NCBI GenBank assembly: GCA_024362935.1
Contig: JANCRA010000003.1
Span: 7,058,001-7,122,000, forward strand
DNA: 64,000 nucleotides
Reading direction: 5' to 3'
From: Setophaga petechia
Lineage: Eukaryota > Chordata > Aves > Passeriformes > Parulidae
In this document: piece after piece, positions 12,916-25,700 of the stretch
How the letters are laid out: each line of letters opens with the position of its first letter
How positions within the stretch are numbered: position 1 is the first letter of the stretch
Translations under genes and position numbers: made by a program
Notes under the pieces: generated by a model
The model's input: the letters and a program-made list of their open reading frames with translations, nothing else
The model's database searches: none
What the model was told of the DNA's origin: nothing

Positions 12916-15900
12916 CCCATACAATAGCTCCTGTGTCAGTGCAAGTGCATGGGGCATTCCAGCCTTAGTTTAGCCAGACACACTTGCAGTGGATGCTGAG
13001 GGGAGAACTAGTTGAGTTTTGATATTTTGTCAATATTGAAATGTGCCTGGCCCCTGTCAGAGGACTCGGGGTGTCCTGGCAGCTGATCTGTAGATCTGAT
13101 TTTTAGCCTCCAGATGGTGTCTGGCAGATGTGCCTGTGGAGCCATGTCAGTGCACTGGGGGTGAAACACTGAAGACTGGAATTCACACAATCACTGGCCT
13201 CTTGTGGCAGCAGAAGAAGCATGTGAATGATGTAATGTGGATTTCCAGTCCCAAATCTCTGCATATGCTGCTCTGTGTGGGGCTGTGGGTACAGATGTGT
13301 GTAGGAAGTTTCCTCTGAAATTGAACTTGAAGCTTTTACTGCCGGAAAGAATTGATGTAAAAATGCACGGACAATCCTGTTGATCTAAGGCAAGTGAACA
13401 GACTCAAAATTTTAGGCTTCTCTGTCCAAATGTAGATGGAATATTCATAATACAAACTTTCACAAGAAAAAACCCCTGGAAAAAATAATGGATCATCTTG
13501 AAATGAGACATGGTAGTGGTTGAGGTAATCACACTAGCAAACAATATCCATGATTAATTTTTTTAAAAGCTCTTTCCATTCCCAGGAGGCCAAGGAGCAT
13601 CTAAGCTGTAGGTTTCCTCTGGCAAAGTTGCCCTTGGAGTTTTCCTTGGATAACTTCAGATAACTCATAAGATTAGAAATCAAGCTGTTGGGTGACAGCT
13701 CTTCAATGTGACCAGACTGGCAGACTGCTGGGCTCTGGTGTTTTATGTGGCAGAAAACTTTGCTGAGGACTAAGCTGCTACTCTGAAATGTATTGTTTCA
13801 GTATTTTCTTGCTATGTGGATTAAGATATTCCCAATGCAAGGATTTTTTAGGGCCACATCAAACACTTCTATTGCTTGGCTCTCTACAGTTCATCTTTAA
13901 CATTTTGGGGATTGTGTGTTTTATTTATTATTACTACTATTGCCATTTTTGTCAAAAGAGAAAGCATCTTCCTTAAAGAAATGCTTGTTTCATTCTGAAA
14001 AGAAAAAACAGAATTAGGCAAAATCCCCAGGAATTAGCTAAAAATGTTCTAAAAGAACAGCAAAGTAGGTTACTAATTAAGTGAAAATTGAGGTCAGTTC
14101 AAAATGGGGTACTCACAATCAGAGGGAAAACAGAGGCAGTGCAAAATTTTATTATAACACGTCCAATGAATGTTATGTTTCAGAGCAGGGGAAGGAGCAG
14201 TATCCAATTCTTTGGGGATCTTATTCTTTGGACTTTAGTGTGGTTGCTGAAAGTGCTGGGACCATGCAGTGTCTCTGTCAACCCATCTGCCTGTCCTTTC
14301 CTCATAAACCAAATCTCCAGTTTCAGACAAATCCAGAGAAGGACAGAAGTTTCAGATTAGCTCTTCCAAAATGGGATAAAAATCAGTGGCTGAGCAGAGA
14401 AAAGCTACTCAAGCAAACACACTCAGGAAGAGAAAGGAAGAAGCTTTCTTCTTTCCCTTTTGCTCCAAAACTGGTGGCAAGGTCAGGGTAGCACAGATCT
14501 GAGGCAGGGAGAGGTTGCAGCTTGGGGCTGGGAATGACTCTAGGGAAGGAAATGTTCCTTCTGTTGCTACAGGAAAGGCTGCCTGTATTAAATATTTGTG
14601 CTGCTTTATTTGCACAGGCACACAGGTTATCTGGAGGGTACAGGGGATTTGGTGAGCACCAAGGCAAGGAAACAGTGTTTGGGTACCTTCAGACTGTGCT
14701 GCCAGGTGGAGCCTCTGATATCAAATAAAGACTGAGCTCATGCTGTGTTCCCTTGCTTAGAGGGGCACTGAAGGTCTATCCTCTCCTCAGATGTGTATGT
14801 TTTTGAAGTGTGTAAGGATCTACTATTTTGTGTGAGCCACCTTCTCTCAGTTTGGTTAAAACTGTCTTTAAAACTGGTTAAAACTGACTTAAAATCCACT
14901 CTTGTGCCTTAGGGCAGGGGATCACATGAATACAGAGATATATGCCATCTCTGGCTGTGTTGTCTTGTTTCCTTAGGAAGTGGAGTTATCCTTAGGAAAT
15001 AAGAATTAATGTATGCTTTTCACAGGATGACAAACATCTGACTGTGCACAATAGACAGAGTCACCTCTTGCACACAACTGTGATGGCAACGCCAGTTGCA
15101 ATGTCAAATGTGAGGAGAAGGTACTTTTGTTTCTTTGTTGGTTTGTTTGTTTTGTATCTCTCAAGAAAATCTATCTTGCTTGGAATAGAGACTTGCTCTT
15201 CTTTGATTGCTGATGAAATCAAAGGTGCTGTGTGTGAGTGGAGGAACACCTTGTCTGATTGCAATACAGCTTCACAAAGTGGTTTTGCATCCTGGGAATC
15301 CAACATCTTTCTGTGCCATACTCTGCGCATTTTATCATCATAATTAATATTCCTTTCTGCCATGTTTCATGCCTTTGGTTCGAAGCAGTGGAAAGTACCA
15401 GCATGTTCTGGAAACAAAAGAGGGAAGTGAAAAACCTCTCCAGATCCTGCAATCCACCTGCCTCTTAGGACCAAGTGTATTTCATATAGCAGATGCTACT
15501 GAACACAAAGTTTCCATTGTCTATGCATGACTGTGCTCATGTAATGTCCCTCCAAAGCAAACAGGGGCATCACTGCATTGCTGGAATTGGAATATTAATG
15601 TAATTGGACTCTTGCAAAGTCATTTAATTTGTAGTGCTAATAGTCTGACTTCATCTGATTGGCATGAAGACCAAACACCTATTGTTCAAGTCAGGCACAC
15701 AATCCACTTGTTATGAAGAGATTTTATCTATATAGGCAGAAGAACTGGGAAATAGCAAGATAAAGAGTTAAGTCAACAGGGAAACAATATAAAAATTTCT
15801 CCAAGATATTAACTTGTTTAATGTAAAATCCCAAAGACAAAGGAGTTACAGTTTTTCTGAGATAGGAAGACAGACTCTCAGTGATGTGGGGAGGCTGTGG

Positions 15901-16692
15901 ACTTTTCTAGGAGCTCCAGGAAATGAGGGAAACTTCTGAATGCTGGGGATGTTCCTAGGAGACAAATGGCTTCTCTTTCACAGTAAGCATAGTAAGGGTC
16001 ATGGCAGGGAAACAACCCTGCTAGGAAAATCCCACTGTGGATAAATGGAGGCATTGAAACACCAGGAAGAAGGAGAGGGCTAGCTTCCAAGAAGTGGCTT
16101 TGGAGGGAGAAGAAAGTCATTTTGTACACCTGACAAAGGAGTTTGTTCAGAAGCAGAACTGTCCTTGTTCTTGGTCCTGTGTCCTTCTGGTTTCCTATTG
16201 CCCTTCTTTCCTTGGTATGGCTCCCCTTGGGTGGGCAGCTCAGGAACCCATGGAAGGAGCACATAAAACGTGGCTGTGCACCAGTTCCTTTGCCCAAACC
16301 AATGGTTTTGGACAGCAAACAATCCCCTTTGCATTATGTAAACTCTTTGTGAAAAACCTCTGTTCTAGTTTGATCTCAACACTTTAATGTGAAGGTGTAG
16401 CTTCCCTGTGAGCTTTGCCTGTCTCAGCATAACAGTATCCATGGGTGCCCTGTGGTAGATGATTCCTAGAGACTCAAATCATCCCCATCTTTTAACTGCA
16501 GAATTTCAGCCTGAGCAGTAACACAGCATTAGAGACAGAGGGGAGAGACCTGTACACACTGTGTGTGCTGTTAAGACACACAGAAAAGCAGAAAAGCAGA
16601 AAAGTAGGCTGCTGGTGGCCTCTGGGCAGCTTCCTTGTGCCATGTCCCCTCTTGCAGGAGTGCATTCCCCTCAGAGACAACATCCCTCAACC

Positions 16693-16698
16693 CAAAGC
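16693..16698. repeat. Left target-site duplication of solo LTR
   Basis: 'caaagc' lies directly before the LTR; 'caaaac' at 17080-17085 lies directly after it. Five of six bases match, consistent with an old 6-bp duplication. Confidence 0.5.
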
Positions 16699-17079
16699 TG
16701 TGATGGTGTTCACAGGGGTCTTAGGATGAGGGAAGAGATGAGAATGTTGACTCTATGTTTTAGAAGGCCTGATTTAGTATTTTATGATATATATTATATT
16801 AAAACGATACTAAAAGAGTAGAAGAAGGATTTCATCAGAAGGTTAGCTAAGAATAGAAAAGGAATGATAACAAAGGCTTGTGACTGACTGAGACAGTCTG
16901 GACAGCTGGACTGTGATTGGCCATTAATTAGAAACAACCACATGAGACCAATCACAGATGCACCTGTTGCATTCCATAGCAGCAGATAATCATTGTTTAT
17001 GTTTTTTTCCTGAGGTCTCTCAGCTTCTCAGGAGAAAAAATCCTAAGGAAAGGATTTTTCAGAAAATATCATGGCTACA
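16699..17079 (+). mobile_element. Solo LTR of a passerine endogenous retrovirus
   Basis: This roughly 380-bp block begins TGTGATGG and ends GGCTACA, giving the TG...CA ends of a retroviral LTR, and is flanked by a near-matching 6-bp duplication. Its 3' half ('tgattggccattaattag', 'accaatcacagatgcacc', 'ctcagcttctcaggag') is sequence I recognise as recurring across songbird genomes. No internal retroviral sequence accompanies it, so it is read as a solo LTR left by recombination between two LTRs. The 6-bp duplication would suit an ERVK/alpha-like class. Orientation and exact family are inferred, since no database search was possible. Confidence 0.65.
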
Positions 17080-19220
17080 CAAAACCATTGTGGACAGGGG
17101 TGCAGAGTGGTGACAATGGATTGTTGGGGCATCACTTCCTGCTGCTGCTGGGCTCAGCACCTCGGTCAGAGTGGCCCTCCCCACCCTGCTGTCCCTGCAC
17201 AGCCCTGCTGGCTGCCTGCTGCTGGAGGCCATGGCCTGCTCTGCCTCTGCTTGCCCTGGGTTGTGGGTGAGGGAAGGCAGGACACAGAGCCATGGGGGTT
17301 GTTGGTGCTGCAGTGCTGGGGTGGACCATGCCCTGGGGCACTCTCATCCTGGGGAGTGCCTGACATTCCCTTGATTGAGTGGGTCAAGTGGTGCATGGAA
17401 TGAGAGTTGGTCCTAGCCTCGGGATGTCAGTCCATCCCTGCAGTCACTCCCTGCTTTCCACAGGCTTGTATTGTATTCCCTTGAAAGAGGCTTTCTGGGA
17501 AAACACAGCAATTCCCACACATCATGCTGCCACAGTTTAGGGCACGATCTGCAATTCTAAGTGTGTTCAAAATTTGTGTACTGCAGGGAGTCTTGCCTTC
17601 AGGACTGGCACTTTGACATCTAATTTCCTTCCACAGAGAAGTCTAGGGAAATGGTTTTTGTTAGAGACAGGCTTGGAAAGATGCTGATGAAGTGAAACAT
17701 AAACATATTGTGTTGGAATTTTCATGGGAAAATATTGCTGAAGGGTTTCAGCACGCCTGGAATGCTTCTCTCAGTACTGACCCTCTCACTCCATTTTGCA
17801 TTCATATACTGTGCAGCTATAACATTCCAAGTGAAACATTTTAACTTCAGCAAATTAAAAATTAAGGTGAAAATGGAATGTGTATAAAGCCTCTCAGTTT
17901 TCAACTTTGTTCATGAGCTGGGAAAACACTGTATTTTGCAACCTCAGTATTTCCTACTGGCAGCAGCTCAAATGTGTGACCACTGCTGGAATTTCTCTTT
18001 CTCTTTCCAAATGAAATGTATTTATTTCCTCCTCCCTATTGTTACTAATGAATCAAACTGCTTTGTGATACCATGCTGGTGGAATTCAGCACTGATAAAA
18101 GAGCCAGAACAACATAACATTGATGTGGTTTCCAAGAAGGAAACTAGTGGAATTTTACTATCATGAAAATGTAGAAAATCTTGGAAGAAACTGCAGGCAT
18201 TAAACCCAGAAATATGAATTAACATATTTGGAACAGTCTAGATGACATGTGGAAAAATCACCCCTTAAATTCATACCCCTGAAATCATTGTGGCACAGTG
18301 CATGGTTTTGAATCAATGCAGCTTGTAATGATTAATACAAACTGTCTTCAGCTAATGAAAATCCTCAAGTTTTTGATTTCATCTTTATAATAATGGAATG
18401 GAGAATTAAGCCGAGTTTGTAATTGTCTTGCAAGAAGGGTGTGGTAAGGACAGCATTTCAACTCCTCTCCAAGTTCTCACAGCAGTGTAGGGACTTAAAA
18501 AAAATTATTTTAAATGCTCCTGGATTTAAAGGATACTTTTTGTGGAGGAATTTTTCTGTGGTTTATGGTCAGAACCTTAAGCAGCCTAATGTGGACTTCA
18601 TGTAAGCAGAAAATCTCCTTCTTTTTCTTCACTTGTGGATATTGGCTGGTGAACAGATCCATGTGTGTGCATATATGTATGGACACACACACACGCACAT
18701 ACACATATGCTGGATTGCTGCAATGTTATTCCATTTATTTCCACGTGTGTGTATATATATTTAAAATAATACATAATAGTGTACATAGTTGCTGGAATAT
18801 TGCACATTCCAGAAGGCTGAGGTTGCTCTTATCTCCTCTGAATGGTGTTATTAGAACATGGAAACCAACACCCATTTTCTGGGCCTTTACATCCCTGGTG
18901 GCTCACACTAGGCTTACTGGGAGGTGAGGGAAAACTTGGCTCCAAACCCAGATGTGATCTCCCTGCCAAAAGAAAACTCACATGCAGCCTGGGCATGCAG
19001 GGTGGGTGGAAAAGGATGTGTGCTTCATAAACGTTGTGATTAATCAACTCCCTTAAACTGATAGGATTGTCATCAAGATAACTGGCAGTGCAGGGATATT
19101 TTAAGTGTTTAGAAAATACCAAAAATCCCCCTGGCTTTCCCCCAGTGGTTGTGGTGACATTATGTATGAGGTTTTTGACATTATTTACCCAGAAGAGGGA
19201 AGGATTACATAAGAGGCTGG
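17080..19220. other. Spacer upstream of the TNFAIP2-like gene
   Basis: No exon recognised. It includes a short CA-rich stretch near 18681-18710 and presumably the proximal regulatory DNA of the downstream gene. An imperfect NF-kB-like word (minus strand GGGGAAAGCC, near 19133-19142) is present but departs from consensus. Confidence 0.5.
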
Positions 19221-19225
19221 AAGCC

Positions 19226-19233
19226 TATAAAAG
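19226..19233 (+). promoter_or_regulatory. TATA box of the TNFAIP2-like gene
   Basis: TATAAAAG sits about 210 bases upstream of the predicted start codon on the same strand. Transcription would begin about 25-30 bases downstream, near 19255-19262 ('ggcacagacagg'), leaving a 5' UTR of roughly 180 bases if there is no upstream intron. A TATA-type promoter is plausible for an inducible gene such as TNFAIP2. The start site itself is inferred. Confidence 0.6.
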
Positions 19234-19438
19234 TGTCCTCACTTGGCACAGACAGGAACCAGGTTAGACTTTTTCAAAGGCAGCTGAAGCCTGTAGCTGC
19301 ACAGAATAAAAATAATCAGAAGAAGAGAGAACTTCTCTGGGAGATAGACACTGAGATTACTTTGCATAGAATTATTTCTCATGTTTTCTTCTGACAGTAT
19401 TCCCAGCTGGACAGACAGCACCTGAGTCTGCTTGGATC

Positions 19439-19724
19439 ATGCAGAAGAGAAAGCATTCCTGGGCAGCCTTTGTGGGAGGAGGCAACAAGAAGGGGGAGAA
19501 AATGGCTGGGGAAAATGCAAGAATACTGCCCAAGGCCACACATGAGGAGAGAAAGAAGCAGGAGGCAAAAAGGAAAGGGAAATTGAAAACCTTGGCAGGC
19601 AAATTGCTGAAGACTGTGGTTGGTGGGAAGGAAATGGTGCAGAAGGCTGGTGCTGAGGATGTGGCAGGGAATTTACTGAAGAGGCCAAGCAGTAGGAAAG
19701 GAGAGGAGAGAGGGACGCCTGCAG
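19439..19724 (+). CDS. TNFAIP2: TNFAIP2-like exon 1: basic N-terminus
   Basis: It codes for 95 full codons from MQKRKHSWAAF to TPA and ends in phase 1 at GCAG|GTAACC. About a quarter of the residues are Lys or Arg, with many Glu, Gly and Ala. Polybasic N-termini are known in TNFAIP2/M-Sec, where they help bind phosphoinositides at the plasma membrane; that role here is inferred. The start was chosen because the ATG has A at -3, lies downstream of a TATA box at a sensible distance, and the frame joins exon 2 correctly. Confidence 0.7.
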
Positions 19725-22700
19725 GTAACCTTGAAGTTATCTCTGGGTCCAGGCCTGGACCTTCTCTGCCCCTCCCATCCCACAGGCACTTGTTTTTCAT
19801 CAGCTTCTGGATTAGGTGCTTTCCACTCTCCTCCTCTCCATCCTTCACCTGAATTCTTGTCCCTTCTGAACTCTACACTTGCTACTCTGGGCAGTTCTGT
19901 ATTTCACTTTTTATTTGCTTCACAAATGTTTCTCTTTACTGTTCTTATTTTTATCTCTGCAAATACTCCTGATGTGTCTTGTGAGAAAGATGATGTATGT
20001 GTGACTGACACCCCAACCATGTGATTGTGCTGTTCCTCCACAGATGGGAGGGGGAGGTGGGCTGCACACAGGCTAGTTGTGCCAATTAAACATTTCCCAT
20101 GTGTTGTATGTACCGAGGCAGGATGGGTGCAGCTTGTAGGCCCCTCCTGAATAACTTGCCAATTGCTTTGCTGAACATCCTTGCATCAACCCTTCTCCAT
20201 TTCATGTCATGTTCCTCCCTCCAGTCCTGTTTGATTTAATTCTTACTTCACATTTGGTATGTTTTCATAGAGGAAAGCAAGGAAGGATATAGGCAGAACA
20301 TAGTGGAAGCTCATACTCCTTTCATTCTTCACTCTACATCCAAAGTTGTATCCTGAATTATATAAGTCCTGCTGCTTCTGGCTTTACTTAACTTCCCCTG
20401 CATTCCCATCAAGTTCGATTTGTCCCCTGGGCTCTGCTCCAGATACCTTTGGCAAACCTTAACCCTTCATTGCTCAACCTTGTAATCTGTAAAACACATG
20501 GAAAAAGCCCTGCAGCTCTGTGCATCTGTTGTGAGAGTACATTTAACTCTTGTTGGTTGACTGGATGTGCTAGGTAAGATACACTGGAAACAAGCAGCAC
20601 TGAAAATCTTCTTTCCAAGGGAGCTTTCAGCACTTTGGTACTGCCAGGGTTTCTGTAGAGGAGGCAGAGAATTCCTTCCAGGCTTGGCTTTCAGCTTTTG
20701 GCTTGTTCAGATGTCCCTTCTTTAATGCTTTTCTTCAGGACAGAAGGTACATTTCTTATGGAAAGATTGCATTTAATGAACCTTCACTGCTCACCTGAGG
20801 AGGTTTCTGGAATGATGGCAGAAAACTGCAGACTTCTTCAGGCTTGGTTAACCTGGAGGAGAAAGGATGAAAGAAATTTAGAAACAAAAAGTGCTTGCCC
20901 TGAGGAAACTGAGAGGGGATAGTGCTAGACCTTAAGTGGGCTGATCTTGAGTAGATCCTGAGGAATTCTGGAATAGATATAAACTAGATATTTCATAACT
21001 TGGATATTAAAGAGATGGTCCTATAGACCTATAGCAAGTTGTGTTCTTATTCTGTTACAGAGGAAACCATCTGCAGATTCATTGAGCAAGGAAAATTTTT
21101 GGAAGCTTGTGATCAAATTTATAATCTGGAGCATTCTGGAAATGATGGTATGGGAAAGTCTGAATCACTTTATGCACTGCTGGCTGAACGAATGTGGACT
21201 GTGGTGGGAGAAGCACTCAGTGGAAGTGACAGGATGCTCCTGGAACCGTTGCAGTCAGTGGGGGAATCACTGAAGTGGGAGAAGCAGAAGGAAGCAGAGC
21301 AGCTTGGCAATGGCTTAGAGACAGATTCTGTTTCCACCTGGAGCCCAAACTTCTGGAGAAAAGATCTGGAGGAAAAGCTAATGCAGTACATGACAGCCCA
21401 GATTCCCCCGTTTGCTTCCTCTGCTAACACAGATGAGACTGCACTAAAGCAGCACCTGAGTCACCTGGAAGGGACGTTTCTCCCCAGCCTGGAGCACAGA
21501 AGTGATCTCTTCAAGGAAGCAGGGCTGCTCGTCACCTATGCCCGCTGCTGTCATGCCTCCTTGTGTTCTCACCTTGCCACGCTTACTGACAGTAACTGTT
21601 TCAGCTTCAGCCAGAGCCTTTTAATTTATGAATGGATCATTAAAATGTACAAAAGGTATGCCTGAAGGGCTTTTTTTCCTACATTTTTTTATAGCACAAT
21701 TTTTTTTGTTTCTGAGGACAGTCCCTGCTTCCTGATAACACAGTGATGATCAGGACTGTTGCTGAGTTTAGGTTTGCCCACTGTCTCTTTTATCTTCTGT
21801 CTCTCAGAACCAGAGCCTTTATTCATTGCAGTACTGCCTCTTTCTAAATCCTTAATACCAGACTCAGGGGTTTACCAGAGGTGGACAAGAGGTGGGCAGG
21901 TATTTTTCTGCTGGACTGCTGTTGGATATGCACAGTTTTCTGCTTTATTGAACAATTTCTTTCCTTGCATCAAGCCTTTTTTAACAAGGTCCCTAATACT
22001 CTAATTATCCCAGAGTAATTTTCTCTGGCCTTTATGTCAGCATGGTGTTCTATGGATTTCTCTTGTTATGCCCTTGGTTCTCCCACTGATTTATCTGGCT
22101 TGTAGTTTTCCCAGTTGTTTCTGTATTTCCTTCATTAGTGCTCAGATCACAGGAATGATCACATAACAGATCATTAAATTCCTGCCCAAGTCTGGGGAAG
22201 CAGATATGGCTTTCCCTCTGAAGAGTGGCACATTTGGGGCCCTTTGGCCCAATGTGAATTCAAAGCCTATGGGTGTCATCAAAGCCTGAAACTTCCTTGT
22301 GATTTCTTTTTTCATGGTGGATGAGGTGTTTGATTCCCTGTCTCTGTGGTTTAATTGCTACTCAGCAGCTCCAATCTTCTTATGCCTAATAGTTCTCAGC
22401 CTTTTTGGATTATTTGATTGCTTTCATCCAAGCCCACAGCTTCTCTGGTCCTTGTATTAATTACACTTATAAACCCTTGATTAGCTCATTAGCAGTTCAT
22501 CAGGTGGTCTCTTCCCCCAGCCAGCTCCTGAAGGAGGGAAGTTGTGTGGTGGGTGCAACTGGCCATCATCAGGTACTTGGTGGATGTGGTCAGGAGGCAT
22601 CCCTTTTACTGCTGCTTTTAAAATGGTAAAACTTCGGAGTAATGGATTTATTAAATATTGAAAACTTTAATAAAAGTGGAGGTGAAAAATAATGTAAGTT

Positions 22701-25700
22701 AATTATATAAAGAAAAGTAGAATATAGGAAAAAAGGTGTTCTATAAGTGAAGAATCCCTTCAAGGAAAAAAAAAACCCAAAACCAAACAAGTAAGACAGT
22801 GACCCTATTAGTCAGGTGGTAGTAAAAAAAATAGAAATGAGAAGAACAGAGATGCCAGACTACAGCATTTGATTTTTCCTCTCTCTAAATACAGTTACAA
22901 CCTCTATGAAAGCTCATGCATAGATTCAGTTGTCTTAGTATATAGCTTCTTCTTATTCCATTCAGAAAGAGTATGTGACACTTGACAAATTGTGCATCCA
23001 TGCAAGTGTGCTTGGGAGACTCTCTCCGAGCTTAAGAAGGAACAGAGCAGCAGCAGTGAAGGAAGGGGAGAGGGGAACAAGCAAAACTCTTAACTTGGGC
23101 AGCAAATGTAGAAAGAAGGAAAGGAAACAGTGAAATAAAACTCAACAGGGCAGGAGTTTTATTTCTCCTTTTAATGCCTTTATTAAAGTGATCAGCTCAG
23201 GATTAGGAAGTTCGACGAGGCGGCCGTCTCCGTCGTCTTCCCAGCGTGGCTCAGAGGAGGAGGAGGTGCAGCTTTGTCCACTAAGGGGCAGAGCTGGGGG
23301 TCCACTCCTCACAGGGACGTCTGGGCGGGACCCCGGTATTTCTTCGCTTTTCCCTGTTTCCAAGCTCCAGGTCCCAGTCCCAGGCAGCTTCTTTTTAGTC
23401 AGGGCGAGGGGGCACTGAGGTCTCCTAACATCTCTGCAGGTTCAGCACTCCACTCCTCACATCCACGAATCATTCCAATTCTTCAATTTTATATTTGGCT
23501 CGTTGGTTTTGGGGTTTTTATAAGTTCAATAAGTCCCATGGTACCTTGGGTTTCTCAGAATCTACATATGGTAATTCTTTTCTCCTCCCCAGTAACACAA
23601 AATAGGGCTTTTACCTGCCCTGGCTAGGTCGTTAAGTGATACAAAGAGAACTATCAACTCTAACGACTTATAGTTAACATAACAAGTAACCCTGGCTAGC
23701 AGCTCTGCCTCAGCAACTCTGGTTTTAACAAAATTCAGTTTTTTTCACTAAACAAAACTCCGTTCATAACAGACCCCCCTCTTTTACTTTGATCGAGTTA
23801 AAGCTCGCATCAACTTGCAATTTGAACTGATCAAAAATCTCCAGAGCACTCTGGTAATCATGGTTATTTAACTTTGTGACTTTCCTTGGCCTTTTCTGGT
23901 TGGTTTGTACAGCTAATACTACTATTTTAATAAAACACAAAAATAAACATAGTAAACAGAGCAATTTTACAAGTATACCCACAGTGAAAAGGTGTACTTT
24001 TTCCCATACCTCCTTTTTGAAAATCCCTAGGTTATCCCACCAACTGGAATCAGGTGTAGGAGTTTGTTTTTGAGTGTTTTCACATGTTAATCTTCTCACC
24101 TCTTTTGAAATGTTTCTAATAATTGCATTCTTAATCTCCAATACTGCTTGGAGCCTGATAATTCTGTTTAACATAGGTACTGGGGTTTGAACCCGGCCTC
24201 TACAATTCTGGATCTTTTCAATTTCTATTGAACTTTGCTCTTTAACATTGTTGTATATAGGAACTCCTAAACTTGATCCAGTTTCTTTAGCGGCATAGCT
24301 GCTAGACCAGTCTATTGACAATTCAGTGTATGCTGTAAGGTCAGAGGTCAAAACCAGGTATTTAGTGTTGTCCTGAAATGTGTATTTACACAGTTCTTTC
24401 ATTTTCTTTACGGGGTTTACCTTTTTTTTCAGTACACTTATGAGCTTCATGTGCTTCATGGTAGGTACACTTGTCTCTTTTCTCCACAGAGTCTAATTTA
24501 TTTAGACTTCCTGGAATCCACCGAGTACCCAAATTTTTTACTGCTAAATACCTGTTACAAACTATTTTTCTTACCAGATCTACTGAGCTTGCTTCAGCAG
24601 CATCATATTCAAAGCACAACCAAGCTTCTCTTACAGGGCCCTTTCCCAGGAGTGACTGCCTAAAAGTGGCAGTATTCTGTGTTATCCAATTTATTCTATT
24701 TTTCTGATAAAAGACCAATTGAGAGAGGTCACCACCTGGCTAGGACTGATGTGGACTCTATGCAAGCAGCTCACTTCTTTCTCTTCATGAAGGGGTTGGT
24801 AGCACTCACTGCAGGCTCTCCTGGGCTCCCCAGAGCACCACCAGCAATCAGAGCCATTATTACTACCCTTCCCAAGAGTCCGGTATGGGTCATCTTGCAC
24901 AGCCTGCCCACCCGGCCTTGCCTCTTGGGGAATCTCACTGAGAAGAAGCTTCCGAGCTCTTTAGAGTCCCTTTTACCTGCTTCTCTGGCAAAGTCCCTCT
25001 TGGTCTGTTCCCTGCTAATTTTGATTTCTCCTGGGGGAGTGCTCTGCAGAGGATTAACTAGGAGTTTTTAAATCGGGTAAACTAGAATTGCTTATTTACC
25101 ATTTCAAACCTTCCACAAACTTATTTTACATACAGAACTGTCTTGAAACATTTTTAACATTTTAAGCTATGTTACAACTCCAATACCAATTATTTTCTCA
25201 TACCGTTCAGTCTTTTTGACTCTTCCTCCTGAGAGTCAACTTTAAATCTTTTGGTCCTTTTATTACAGTATACTGAGGTGAATTCACTTGTGATGTGGTT
25301 GACTCTTGTCCAGTGCCCAGAGGTGAGAGTGGTGTGGTGTCTGGCCCAATGCCAGAGGGAGAAGCTGATGCCGTATCTGGTCCCGTACCTGGGGGTGAAA
25401 CTGGCCCTTTTATTCTCGTAATGTGAGTCCAACCTTTTTCCCTGGTCCGCACAGCCGAATTAGTGATGAGGAGTACCTGAAAGGGGCCTTCAAATTTCGG
25501 CATTAATGATCCTGCATTCCATGATTTTATCAAAACCCAATCTCCTGGGCTAATATTATGAACCTTTGTGTCCAGAGGGGAAGTTTGGGGGAGGTATCCC
25601 TTTTTAGCTTCTTCCCCTTCTAGATAGTCTCCCGTGCTATATGGTGTTAACAGAAATGGCAGCCCAAACATCATTTCATAAGGTGAAATTCTTATGTCAG

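Larger units (their letters stand above)
9826..16698. other. Non-coding spacer with AT-rich block
   Basis: No gene recognised. It contains a 23-bp tandem duplication (10948-10993), an AT-rich tract (about 12780-12915) and isolated AATAAA hexamers such as one near 9969. A short TATATA-containing stretch near 11975 follows a small 'gaaggcggc'-rich patch, but no coding exon can be tied to it. Confidence 0.55.
23131..23771 (-). repeat. 3' LTR of the provirus (641 bp)
   Basis: It runs TGAAAT...ATAACA on the plus strand, i.e. TGTTAT...TTTCA in viral sense. By eye it matches the 5' LTR except for one spot near 23593-23603 (two substitutions and a one-base gap). It contains a TATA-type box (plus 23516-23522), AATAAA signals in viral sense and the same terminal 12-bp inverted repeat as the other copy. 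In viral sense this copy supplies the 3' end-processing signal. Confidence 0.95.

Noticed and set aside
19129..19145. NF-kB site upstream of the TATA box
   Set aside because: GGGGAAAGCC departs from consensus at a key pyrimidine position, so it is not listed as a site.
21788..21860. Candidate for the missing exon after a 'tctgtctctcag' acceptor
   Set aside because: In the phase required by exon 2 it meets a stop within 15 codons and has no Sec6-like residues.
23142..23363. 73-codon minus-strand frame duplicated at 29072-29293
   Set aside because: It lies inside both LTRs and duplicates only because the LTRs do; there is no evidence of an LTR-encoded protein.
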